Shown piece by piece: positions 1-6,213 of a stretch of 11,613 nt of DNA (position 1 is the first letter of the stretch; every line of letters starts with the position of its first letter). The notes beneath the pieces are model-generated. The model was not told the DNA's origin. It did not search any database and saw only the letters and a list, made by a program, of their open reading frames with translations. Origin of the DNA: Spirochaetaceae bacterium (GTDB lineage Bacteria > Spirochaetota > Spirochaetia > Treponematales > Breznakiellaceae); assembly GCA_031283025.1 (NCBI GenBank), contig JAITCP010000105.1:1-11613 (forward strand), read 5' to 3'. The translations under genes were made by a program, and so were the position numbers.

Positions 1-2
1 GG

Positions 3-101
3 CATACCCAGCGTAATCAATCGCAAAAGGGCGTTGATTGGCAGTTTACCGCCCCTGATGCACACATCAAACTTAAAAGACTTTACCCTTTAATTGTGTA
101 A
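3..101 (+). CDS. IS630-family transposase, C-terminal fragment (5' end outside window)
   Basis: An open frame enters from the left edge and stops at TAA 99-101, giving 32 residues. The peptide contains QRNQSQKGVDWQFTAPDAHI followed by KLKRLYP, which I recognise as the usual C-terminus of one group of IS630 (Tc1/mariner-like) transposases. The catalytic DDE core would lie upstream, so intactness cannot be judged. The right end of the element should fall between 102 and about 130. A CTAG occurs at 123-126, and IS630-type elements insert at TA, often within CTAG. The family call is from remembered sequence, not a search. Confidence 0.7.
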   Translation, partial: HTQRNQSQKGVDWQFTAPDAHIKLKRLYPLIV

Positions 102-144
102 AGTTTTAGTGTTTACAGAGTACTAGTATAAAAATTTTAAACCA

Positions 145-162
145 CCTGCCTGCGCAGGCAGG
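145..162. repeat. 18-bp perfect palindrome upstream of the LuxR-type gene
   Basis: CCTGCCTGC at 145-153 is followed directly by its exact reverse complement at 154-162. It sits 3 nt before the purine-rich AAGGA (166-170) and 11 nt before the GGAG that serves the start at 182. It is GC-rich in an AT-rich intergenic stretch, so it looks like a short dispersed repeat or an operator rather than chance. No T-run follows, so it is not a terminator. Confidence 0.6.
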
Positions 163-181
163 CGGAAGGACACGGAGAAAC

Positions 182-475
182 ATGGAAATTATGAAAGAAA
201 CTTTAACGCACCGGCAGCAGGAACTTCTTACAATGCTCCTTAATGGCATTCCGCCCAAAGAAATCGCCTATAATTTACATATTACCTATAATACGCTGCT
301 GTTTCATAAAAAAAATTTATACGGCAAACTGGGCGTTCATAATGTTCATGAACTTATTGCTAAATGTTTGCCGGAAGTTTGTCCAGCGTTACGCCATACC
401 CGCTGTTGTATGCCGCCTGTAACTCTTCCCGGCTTGTATAACCTTCGCGGCAGACATTTTTGCTCCATGTCATGA
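182..475 (+). CDS. LuxR/GerE-type helix-turn-helix protein, small, possibly truncated
   Basis: 97 codons. Residues 7-61 match the LuxR/GerE DNA-binding domain: LTHRQQELLTMLLNGIPPKE opens it, KEIAYNLHITYNTLLFHKKN is the HTH, and LYGKLGVHNVHELIAK closes it. There is no receiver or sensor domain, so it is either a solitary HTH regulator or the 3' remnant of a larger LuxR protein. GGAG at 174-177 lies 4 nt before ATG 182; a second ATG at 191 is possible. Residues 61-97 are antisense to the end of the GH26 gene and look nothing like a LuxR tail, so the natural stop may have been lost. An IS630-type transposase end lies just upstream. The domain call is firm; target and signal are unknown. Confidence 0.7.
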   Translation: MEIMKETLTHRQQELLTMLLNGIPPKEIAYNLHITYNTLLFHKKNLYGKLGVHNVHELIAKCLPEVCPALRHTRCCMPPVTLPGLYNLRGRHFCSMS

Positions 476-1319
476 ACCATGCCCATGGAATGTGTGTTTC
501 GGCAAGAGCGGCGAGTCCCGGAACAGGCCCTGTTTCACCCAACGCTGTGATTTTATCCGAGGCAGTTAATGAAAATAACTCTTCATGGGCTTCGCGGTAA
601 TCGCCGTGCGTATGTTCAGGCAGGTAAACATCGCGTGATATTACATCACAAAAACTGTCACCTACATAACCTTCTCTTAACGGCGAATTCCATACCCAGA
701 TTAAATTGTCCAGATTGTGGACGCGGGTAAAGCGTTCATACATATCCAGCCACAGCTTTCGCGCCGTATCGGCTCCGCGGCTTCCCCACCAGAACCATGC
801 GCCTTCCGCCTCATGGAAAGGCCGCCAGAGTATGGGTATGTGTTTTTGGCAAAACGGCCTTAAAAGGCCGGCCATTACATCCATGTCGCTTATAAATGCA
901 GTACGCTCCGGAGTGTTTTCTTTAAGGGCAAGCCGCGCGTCAAAAGGCGTGTTTTTCTGATAAAATGCCTTGTCTGCGCCGTATAACGGAGAAAACCAAT
1001 GCCATGTAAAAGTTATAAGCCCTTTTTTTTCGGCCCATGCAAAAGCAGTTTCAATGGTATTTTTATTTTCTTCAACCTCTGTCAAACATTCAGTCCCGCT
1101 TTCCTTGTAGTTGATGTTAGGTGAATATGAGAGAAGTTCAAACCCGCAAAGAGCCGGTTCTTTCCCTGTTACTTCCCGGATATATGCAAGTTCTTCCTGT
1201 ATGCGTGTCTGAGTGTGCTGGCCCAATAAAATTCCGCGCCCCCGCAGGCCGGATAAATATTCCAGTACATTGCGCGCTTCCGCCTGAGCATTGGGATTGC
1301 AGGGTAAATATCCGCTCAT
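360..1319 (-). CDS. Glycoside hydrolase family 26 protein (probable beta-mannanase type)
   Basis: 319 residues from ATG 1319, preceded by GGGAGG (1326-1331 on the other strand) 6 nt away; an in-frame start 8 codons upstream is less likely. GH26 enzymes are retaining (beta/alpha)8-barrel glycosidases, mostly beta-1,4-mannanases. Visible signatures: LLGQHTQ (31-37) near the N-terminus, TWHWFSP (105-111), WRPFHE (165-170) with E170 as predicted acid/base, and ALGETGPVPG (259-268) with E262 as predicted nucleophile. The C-terminus YNSGYGVTLDKLP is typical, so the stop at 360 is natural. The protein is one catalytic domain with no signal peptide or carbohydrate-binding module visible, suggesting a cytoplasmic enzyme acting on imported oligosaccharides. 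It is divergent from hexokinase. Substrate is inferred from family only; other GH26 specificities (xylanase, lichenase) remain possible. Confidence 0.85.
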   Translation of the reverse strand: MSGYLPCNPNAQAEARNVLEYLSGLRGRGILLGQHTQTRIQEELAYIREVTGKEPALCGFELLSYSPNINYKESGTECLTEVEENKNTIETAFAWAEKKGLITFTWHWFSPLYGADKAFYQKNTPFDARLALKENTPERTAFISDMDVMAGLLRPFCQKHIPILWRPFHEAEGAWFWWGSRGADTARKLWLDMYERFTRVHNLDNLIWVWNSPLREGYVGDSFCDVISRDVYLPEHTHGDYREAHEELFSLTASDKITALGETGPVPGLAALAETHIPWAWFMTWSKNVCREGYTSREELQAAYNSGYGVTLDKLPANI

Positions 1320-1372
1320 TAAAAACCTCCCGCGGCACAGCAAAAAATGTTTGATGCCTAAATTTTATCACA

Positions 1373-1401
1373 TTGACACCAAGCGCTTCCGCCAATATGA
1401 T
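1373..1401 (+). promoter_or_regulatory. Sigma70-type promoter of hexokinase
   Basis: TTGACA (1373-1378) and TATGAT (1396-1401) are separated by 17 nt, close to the consensus. Transcription would start near 1408, giving a leader of about 30 nt with GGAAGG (1426-1431) 6 nt before ATG 1438. I saw no comparably good promoter for the divergent GH26 gene. Confidence 0.75.
1381..1388. promoter_or_regulatory. Candidate repressor operator in the hexokinase promoter spacer
   Basis: AAGCGCTT is a perfect 8-bp palindrome lying between the -35 and -10 boxes. Its form, with a central CG flanked by A/T arms, is that of many LacI-family operator cores, and this placement would block RNA polymerase. The symmetry does not extend past 8 bp, so this is a suggestion only. 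No regulator gene of that family is in the window. Confidence 0.35.
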
Positions 1402-1437
1402 ATATAGCATAGACCTTTAATTTACGGAAGGTGTTTT

Positions 1438-2799
1438 ATGGCTTCATCATTTAATCCCGCCCAGCTTAATGATTTTGCCCGGTACTACGGGTTCCATTAC
1501 GATATGTGCGATGCAAAGGTGCTGGTAAGGGACGTGCTCATAGACATGGAGCGGGGCCTTAAGGGCCAGCCATCTCCTCTGGCGATGATTCCTTCGTATT
1601 TGCGGCCCGTGTCCCGTGTGCCGCCGGGGAAAACAGTAATCGCCCTGGATGCGGGGGGAACCAACTTTAGGGCAGCCAGGGTTCGTTTTACGGAAGCGGG
1701 AAAGCCGGAAGCGGAAGGTACCAAAAAAGCGCCCATGCCGGGAACAAAGGGCCGGGTAAGCGCCGCTGAATTTTTTAATCAAATCACAGACCTTACGGAG
1801 CCGCTCATTAAAGAGGCGGATGCCCCCATTGAAGGAATCGGCTTTTGTTTTTCCTATCCCATGAAAATGCAGGAAGACGGGGACGGCATACCTCTGGCGT
1901 TCAGCAAGGAAGTGGACGCGCCGGAAGTGCTGGGCCAGGCGGTAGGCCGGGGGCTCCGCAACGCTCTGCAAGAGCGGGGGATCAAGCCGCCTGAACGGAT
2001 TGTGCTGCTTAACGATACGGCGGCCACCCTGCTTTCCGGCCTGGGGCAGATTCCCGCAGACGGCGGAAAAAACAAGGGCCCGGACAAGTACGGCGTTCCC
2101 GGCGGGCCCATGGTGGGGTTCATCCTGGGTACGGGGTTCAACACCGCCTACCCGGAAAGGGCCATTCCCAAGGCGGGCTTTTTTTCGGAAGATGCCCCGC
2201 AGATCGTGGTCTGCGAAACCGGAAACTGCACGCCCCGGTATCTGGGAATACTGGATAAGGAATTCGACAACACTACCAAACATCCCGGCTCTTATTTGCT
2301 GGAAAAAGCCGCCGCCGGGGCTTATCTTGGCCCGCTGACTTTTCATATATTCAAACAGGCCGTTGCCGACGGAGTGCTGGCCTTTAACCGTTCCGCCGAA
2401 TTTGCCGCATGGCCGGCGCTGGAAACCCGCTACCTTAATGAATTTATGAATGCGCCGCTGTCCAAAGAAGGCCCTATCGGGGAACTCTTTGGCAGCGATG
2501 AACTGGACGCGCTCCGTTCCTTTGCCTACCTTACTTCGATAATTACCAAGCGGGGCGCTGTTTTTTCCGCCGCCGTCGTGGCCGCAACTGTAGAACGGAT
2601 GGATGCGGGGCACGATCCCTTTGCCCCCGTCCGCATTGCCGTTGAGGGCACCACCTACATGATCTACCGCGGGATGAGGGAAGCCCTGGAATCGAACCTT
2701 CACCTTATGCTGAACCGGGACAAGCCCCGCTCGTACATCATCGCCCCGGTAGAACAGGCTTCACTTTTCGGCGCCGCAGTGGCAGCCTTGTCGGGGTAG
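1438..2799 (+). CDS. hxk: Hexokinase, eukaryotic-type (hexokinase family 1/2)
   Basis: 453 residues. It phosphorylates glucose, and probably mannose or fructose, with ATP in the cytoplasm, feeding glycolysis. Motifs in order: ALDAGGTNFRAARV (69-82), the first phosphate-binding loop; GFCFSYPM (135-142), sugar-binding region; LNDTAATLLSG (191-201) with D193 as the predicted catalytic base; GFILGTGFNTAYPE (227-240), the second glycine loop. Length fits the single-domain (about 50 kDa) hexokinases seen in treponemes, not the shorter bacterial ROK or glucokinase types. The start is set by GGAAGG 6 nt upstream and a near-consensus promoter. The divergent GH26 gene suggests shared control of mannan or hexose use, which is inference. 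A 52-codon gene follows after 35 nt and may be cotranscribed. Confidence 0.9.
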   Translation: MASSFNPAQLNDFARYYGFHYDMCDAKVLVRDVLIDMERGLKGQPSPLAMIPSYLRPVSRVPPGKTVIALDAGGTNFRAARVRFTEAGKPEAEGTKKAPMPGTKGRVSAAEFFNQITDLTEPLIKEADAPIEGIGFCFSYPMKMQEDGDGIPLAFSKEVDAPEVLGQAVGRGLRNALQERGIKPPERIVLLNDTAATLLSGLGQIPADGGKNKGPDKYGVPGGPMVGFILGTGFNTAYPERAIPKAGFFSEDAPQIVVCETGNCTPRYLGILDKEFDNTTKHPGSYLLEKAAAGAYLGPLTFHIFKQAVADGVLAFNRSAEFAAWPALETRYLNEFMNAPLSKEGPIGELFGSDELDALRSFAYLTSIITKRGAVFSAAVVAATVERMDAGHDPFAPVRIAVEGTTYMIYRGMREALESNLHLMLNRDKPRSYIIAPVEQASLFGAAVAALSG

Positions 2800-2834
2800 C
2801 CTCAATAGGTAATAGCGTATCAGGGGGATATTGT

Positions 2835-2993
2835 ATGGGGAAGAAATTTTACACAGTCAAAGGACGACAATATTTTGTTGATGATGAAACAGGAAAAATA
2901 CAAGAAGTGATCTTAAAGGAAACAAATATTCCACAGGATGTTCTTGAGGAACTGATCAAGATTCTTGCTGCCGAAGCAAACAAATCTCCTTAA
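2835..2993 (+). CDS. Small hypothetical protein, 52 residues
   Basis: A complete short gene: ATG 2835, TAA 2991-2993, with GGGGGA (2823-2828) 6 nt upstream as a good ribosome binding site. The product begins MGKKFYTVKGRQYFVDDETG and continues KIQEVILKET, reading as a short basic/beta stretch, then an acidic amphipathic helix around DVLEELIKILAAEA (residues 35-48). No cysteines, signal peptide or membrane segment. It follows hexokinase by 35 nt on the same strand and its last 4 nt overlap the stop of the convergent rqcH-like gene. I do not recognise a family. The RBS and a coherent helix argue that it is real. Confidence 0.65.
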   Translation: MGKKFYTVKGRQYFVDDETGKIQEVILKETNIPQDVLEELIKILAAEANKSP

Positions 2994-4471
2994 ACCCGTG
3001 CATCTTCCAGCCTCTTTAACCGCGCTTCTTCCAGGGTTACGCTGAGGTTTTTTTCCTGGGTGGGGATCACCAGCCCTTTGGGGCCGTTTTTTGCCCTTCG
3101 CAGGAATTTTACCTGAGTATAGTAAAGATCGCCTTTTTTGTTGTTTCTTCCTTTTGAATAAAACAGGGCAAGGTTTGCCGCGTCTAAAAGAATTTCCAGC
3201 GGTATGCTTTTTCCCGGCCTGTTTTTAATAAACACATAGGAACCCGCCCAATCGCGCGCGTGAAGCCACAGATCGTTTCCCTTTACATGACGGCGGAGAA
3301 GTTCATCGTTTTCCGCAGCGTCCCGGCCTACAAGGATTAGCCAGTCTCCATCGGCAAAGCCAATGCCGGGCCGTTTTTTCCCGCCTGTGGGCTTTCCTGT
3401 TTTTGCCGCTGAATCCGGCAATAATCCCCGGCGCAGTTTTCTTAGCAGGGCTTCCAATCGAATGGGGTTTGTCTCTTCCAGCAGTTGTTTTTCGGCAAGG
3501 AGGATTTTCTCCAATTCTTTTTTGCCTGCGGCAATTTCTTCCTGCACGCCGGAAAGGCCGGTTTTTGCCTTGCGGTATTTTTCGTAATAGGCTTCAGCAT
3601 TTTTGGCAGGGCTTTTCCGGGGATCGATTTCTATGCGGATAAGGCAGCCGGGGGAGGAAAAACTTTCCGCTTCTATCCACGAAGAACCTTTCCCTTCCGG
3701 GCATGAAGGCCCTTCCGCCGGGGCGCAGGAAAGAATAATATCCCCGTATTCCTTAAAGCGTTCCCCCCGGCTGTAGTCCGCCTCTTTTTCCCGGAGCCGT
3801 TCCAGCGCCGCTTCAAGGCGGTTCCGGTTTTTCCCGATACTCCGCTTGACTTCTTCCCGCAGTTGTTCCAGGGAAAGCCTGCCCCCGTGTTCGGCGTACC
3901 ACGCGTCTACCCGGCTGTTAAAGGAACCTTCTCCGGGCAGTTCCCGTACTTCGTACTTTTTGTTTTGTTTTTCAGGCGCCGCGGCGCCCTCCGCATTAAG
4001 AGACTGTTCGGGACTGTAGGCGCCGCCGCCAATTTCTCCCCGTTTGGGGAGCCGCTTCATCGCATCAAGGATAATGTTGTCTTCACCGGTAACGATCACA
4101 TTGGCGGCATTTGACCAAAGCCTTATATAAAGCCTGTAGGCGGCCTCCCCCCGCCGTACAACAATGCGGATTATGCGGTTATCCCCCAGTTGAACGGCCT
4201 CCTCAATACGGCCGTTGACAATACGGGACTTGAGGAATTCCGCAAAGCGCAGGGGTTTTTCACTTTTGGGAACGGCGCGGAATGTTTCATGTATCCTGCA
4301 GGCCAGCGGGCTTAATGAAACAAGGATTAGGCGGGAATGACGGCCGTCTTTGCCGCCGTACAACTGCATGGCAAGTACGTCAAAGGCGCTTTGCCAGACC
4401 TTTTGAATCTGCATCCCCGGAAGATCAAGTTCGTGTAAAATAAGATCGATTTCTTTCCAGTTAAGCGACAT
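2990..4471 (-). CDS. rqcH: RqcH/NFACT-family protein (ribosome-associated quality control; old name fibronectin-binding protein)
   Basis: 493 residues from ATG 4471 (MSLNWKEIDLIL is the usual family start); an in-frame TTG lies 8 codons upstream. RqcH binds stalled 50S subunits and directs C-terminal alanine tailing with tRNA-Ala. NFACT-N covers about 1-150, including SNAANVIVTGEDNIILDAMK (120-139). Coiled-coil-rich stretches lie at about 195-235 and 290-345. The NFACT-R domain runs from about 375 to 475: LILVGRDAAENDELL, then KGNDLWLHARDWAGSYVFIK (397-416). It is shorter than typical Firmicutes RqcH (about 570), mainly in the middle. Where many homologues have an Asp-Arg pair before Ile-Ile, this has LGDNRII (95-101), so the pair appears split. 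It lies downstream of glyQS on the same strand, 117 nt away. Confidence 0.82.
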   Translation of the reverse strand: MSLNWKEIDLILHELDLPGMQIQKVWQSAFDVLAMQLYGGKDGRHSRLILVSLSPLACRIHETFRAVPKSEKPLRFAEFLKSRIVNGRIEEAVQLGDNRIIRIVVRRGEAAYRLYIRLWSNAANVIVTGEDNIILDAMKRLPKRGEIGGGAYSPEQSLNAEGAAAPEKQNKKYEVRELPGEGSFNSRVDAWYAEHGGRLSLEQLREEVKRSIGKNRNRLEAALERLREKEADYSRGERFKEYGDIILSCAPAEGPSCPEGKGSSWIEAESFSSPGCLIRIEIDPRKSPAKNAEAYYEKYRKAKTGLSGVQEEIAAGKKELEKILLAEKQLLEETNPIRLEALLRKLRRGLLPDSAAKTGKPTGGKKRPGIGFADGDWLILVGRDAAENDELLRRHVKGNDLWLHARDWAGSYVFIKNRPGKSIPLEILLDAANLALFYSKGRNNKKGDLYYTQVKFLRRAKNGPKGLVIPTQEKNLSVTLEEARLKRLEDARV

Positions 4472-4535
4472 GGGAATTCCGCCTGCTATTAACAATATTG
4501 GCTATCAATCAACACCATTAGAAAATTGGCATTTA

Positions 4536-4570
4536 GGGAATCTCTAAAACTTCAGTTTTTAGAGATTCCC
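4536..4570. repeat. Palindromic element, 14-bp stem, between glyQS and rqcH-like gene
   Basis: GGGAATCTCTAAAA (4536-4549) and its exact reverse complement (4557-4570) flank a 7-nt loop. No T-run follows on either strand, so it is a poor terminator. In minus orientation, its stem and loop are almost the same as the element at 6072-6101, marking both as copies of one short dispersed palindrome. It could act as an mRNA processing or stabilising hairpin between the two genes. Confidence 0.7.
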
Positions 4571-4588
4571 TTCATTCAGATAAAGCCT

Positions 4589-5962
4589 TTACCTCATTCG
4601 TTTGTAGTTCTTGATCTCCTGCCGTATCTTTTCCGCAAGCGCTGAACGGGGAATACGTATCTGTTCCATGGAATCACGGTAGCGCAGGGTTACGGTGCCA
4701 TCGTCCTTGGACTGGTAATCTACGGTGATGCAGAAGGGAGTGCCCGCCTCGTCCTGGCGGCGGTAGCGGCGGCCTATGGCGCCGGCCTGATCGTAATCGG
4801 TGGCAAAATCGTCCTTTAACTCGCTCCGTATGTCCTGGGCAAGTTCCGCAAGACCGTCTTTTTTCATTAGGGGGAGCAGAGCCACGGTAACCGGTGCAAT
4901 GCCGGGGTGGAAGCGCAGCACGGTACGCCAGTCGTCGTCATTCCCCTTGTCCGCAACTTTTTCTTCATCATAGGCATCGCAGAGCAGCATGAGGAGGTTC
5001 CGGGTAAGCCCTGCGGAAGTTTCGATGATGAAAGGGATGTAACGCTCGTTGTTGTTGTCCTGATCGATGTACTGTAAATCCTTGCCGGAGTATTCGGTGT
5101 GCCGGGTAAGGTCGTAGTTGGTGCGGTTGTGTACCCCTTCCAGTTCCCGCCAGCCCATGGGGAAAAGGTACTGGATGTCGTAGGCATCCTTGGCATAGTG
5201 GGCCAGCTCATCCGGGCCGTGCTGATGCCAGCGGAGATGATCCATCTTAACCCCCAGCTTTTCGTAGTAGGCCCAGCGGCGTTTTTTCCATTCGTTAAAC
5301 CATTCCACGTCGGTGCCGGGTTTAACAAAGTACTGCATTTCCATCTGTTCAAATTCGCAGGTGCGGAAGATAAAATTTTTGGTAACGATTTCATTCCGGA
5401 ACGCCTTGCCGATTTGGGCTATGCCAAAGGGGATTTTCATCCGGTTGCTTTGGATAATGTTTTTGTAGTTTACATAGATGCCCTGGGCGGTTTCAGGCCG
5501 CAGGTATATGAGCCCGGCATTGTCCTCCGTGGGGCCGATGTGGGTCTTGAACATCAGGTTGAATTTGCGGGTGTCGGTAAGTTCCCCGCCACATTCGGGG
5601 CATATCTTCTTTGCCAGGTTTTCTTCCGGGATCATGTCCGTGCGGAACCGGGCCTTGCATTTCTTGCAGTCCGCCAGGGGATCGGTAAAATTCTCCACAT
5701 GGCCTGATGCCTCCCATGTCCGGGGATGCATCAGGATAGCCGCATCCAGCCCTACAATTTCGTCATGAAGCTGGGTCATCTCCTTCCACCAAAACCCGGC
5801 GATGCGGTTTTTTAGCTCAATCCCCATGGGGCCGTAATCCCAGGCGCCGTTCTGGCCGCCGTAAATTTCGGATGACTGGAAGACAAACCCCCGGCGTTTT
5901 GCAAGGGATGTGATTTTTTCCATCGTCGCGGGGCCCTGGTATTCGGTCAATTCTTCAGACAT
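4589..5962 (-). CDS. glyQS: Glycyl-tRNA synthetase, class II, single-chain (alpha2) type
   Basis: 457 residues. It charges tRNA-Gly with glycine using ATP. GAGGAG lies 6 nt upstream of ATG 5962. Order of features: GGQNGAWDYGPMGIELKNRI (35-54), the N-terminal class II region; four cysteines C99/C102 (CKKC) and C121/C124 (CPEC), a probable zinc site in the insertion; LRPETAQGIY (154-163); motif 2 with AFRNEI (187-192) and FRTCEFEQMEMQYF (199-212); motif 3 region ETSAGLTRNLLMLL (314-327); then an HGTP-type anticodon-binding domain from PGIAPVTVALLPL (353) to the end. This is the archaeal/eukaryal-like one-chain enzyme, not the alpha2beta2 GlyQ+GlyS pair. Palindromic elements flank the gene. No sign of damage. 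Confidence 0.95.
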   Translation of the reverse strand: MSEELTEYQGPATMEKITSLAKRRGFVFQSSEIYGGQNGAWDYGPMGIELKNRIAGFWWKEMTQLHDEIVGLDAAILMHPRTWEASGHVENFTDPLADCKKCKARFRTDMIPEENLAKKICPECGGELTDTRKFNLMFKTHIGPTEDNAGLIYLRPETAQGIYVNYKNIIQSNRMKIPFGIAQIGKAFRNEIVTKNFIFRTCEFEQMEMQYFVKPGTDVEWFNEWKKRRWAYYEKLGVKMDHLRWHQHGPDELAHYAKDAYDIQYLFPMGWRELEGVHNRTNYDLTRHTEYSGKDLQYIDQDNNNERYIPFIIETSAGLTRNLLMLLCDAYDEEKVADKGNDDDWRTVLRFHPGIAPVTVALLPLMKKDGLAELAQDIRSELKDDFATDYDQAGAIGRRYRRQDEAGTPFCITVDYQSKDDGTVTLRYRDSMEQIRIPRSALAEKIRQEIKNYKRMR

Positions 5963-5977
5963 GAGAAACTCCTCAAT

Positions 5978-6021
5978 AAAAAATGGGGAACCTCTAAAAA
6001 CCGGTTGTTTTTAGAGGTTCC
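5978..6021 (-). terminator. Terminator-like hairpin in the glyQS leader (palindromic repeat copy)
   Basis: On the minus strand, a perfect 15-bp stem (arms 6007-6021 and 5987-6001, 5-nt loop) is followed after 3 nt by six T residues (5978-5983), then by GAGGAG and the glyQS start at 5962. This has the form of an intrinsic terminator placed just ahead of the ribosome binding site. It may stop transcription from upstream, or attenuate glyQS if the glyQS promoter lies further upstream. It is also a variant of the palindromes at 4536 and 6072, differing by a paired T:A to C:G change. Confidence 0.5.
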
Positions 6022-6024
6022 TTT

Positions 6025-6057
6025 GCAGTTTCTCGCCCTTTGGGCTGCGAAACGTGC
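6025..6057. repeat. Imperfect hairpin between two palindromic repeats
   Basis: GTTTC (6028-6032) pairs with GAAAC (6049-6053) and GCCC (6035-6038) with GGGC (6042-6045), with small internal mismatches and an outer GCA/TGC pair. Together with the hairpins at 5987-6021 and 6072-6101 it forms a composite of three stem-loops within about 115 bp between the divergent glyQS and DUF1015 genes. Confidence 0.5.
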
Positions 6058-6071
6058 GTTTTTAAGCGGTT

Positions 6072-6101
6072 AATCTCTAAAAACTGAAATTTTTAGAGAT
6101 T
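6072..6101. repeat. Palindromic element, 12-bp stem
   Basis: AATCTCTAAAAA (6072-6083) and its reverse complement (6090-6101) enclose the loop CTGAAA. It matches the minus-strand reading of the element at 4536-4570 almost base for base, including the loop. No T-run follows on either strand. Confidence 0.65.
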
Positions 6102-6171
6102 CCCAATGTTGTGTCCAGTATACTAGAAAAGAGAGAAGTTGTGCAATGACAGCCCCTGCTTTCCAATCACC

Positions 6172-6201
6172 TTGACCGGCTCAAGATCGATCTGCTATTG
6201 T
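6172..6201 (+). promoter_or_regulatory. Candidate promoter of the DUF1015 gene
   Basis: TTGACC (6172-6177), an 18-nt spacer, and an extended -10 TGCTATTGT (6193-6201). The predicted transcript start is near 6208, only about 6 nt before ATG 6214, which has no Shine-Dalgarno sequence. A near-leaderless mRNA would explain that. Moderate match to consensus only. Confidence 0.4.
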
Positions 6202-6213
6202 GTCTATGTCTTT

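Noticed and set aside
1447..2703. Long minus-strand open frame (418 codons) opposite hexokinase
   Set aside because: Shadow of a GC-rich real gene; composition is Gly/Pro/Arg/His-rich with no family motifs, while the plus strand holds clear hexokinase motifs.
5099..5707. Plus-strand open frame (202 codons) opposite glyQS
   Set aside because: Antisense shadow of a conserved gene; no ribosome binding site or domain pattern.
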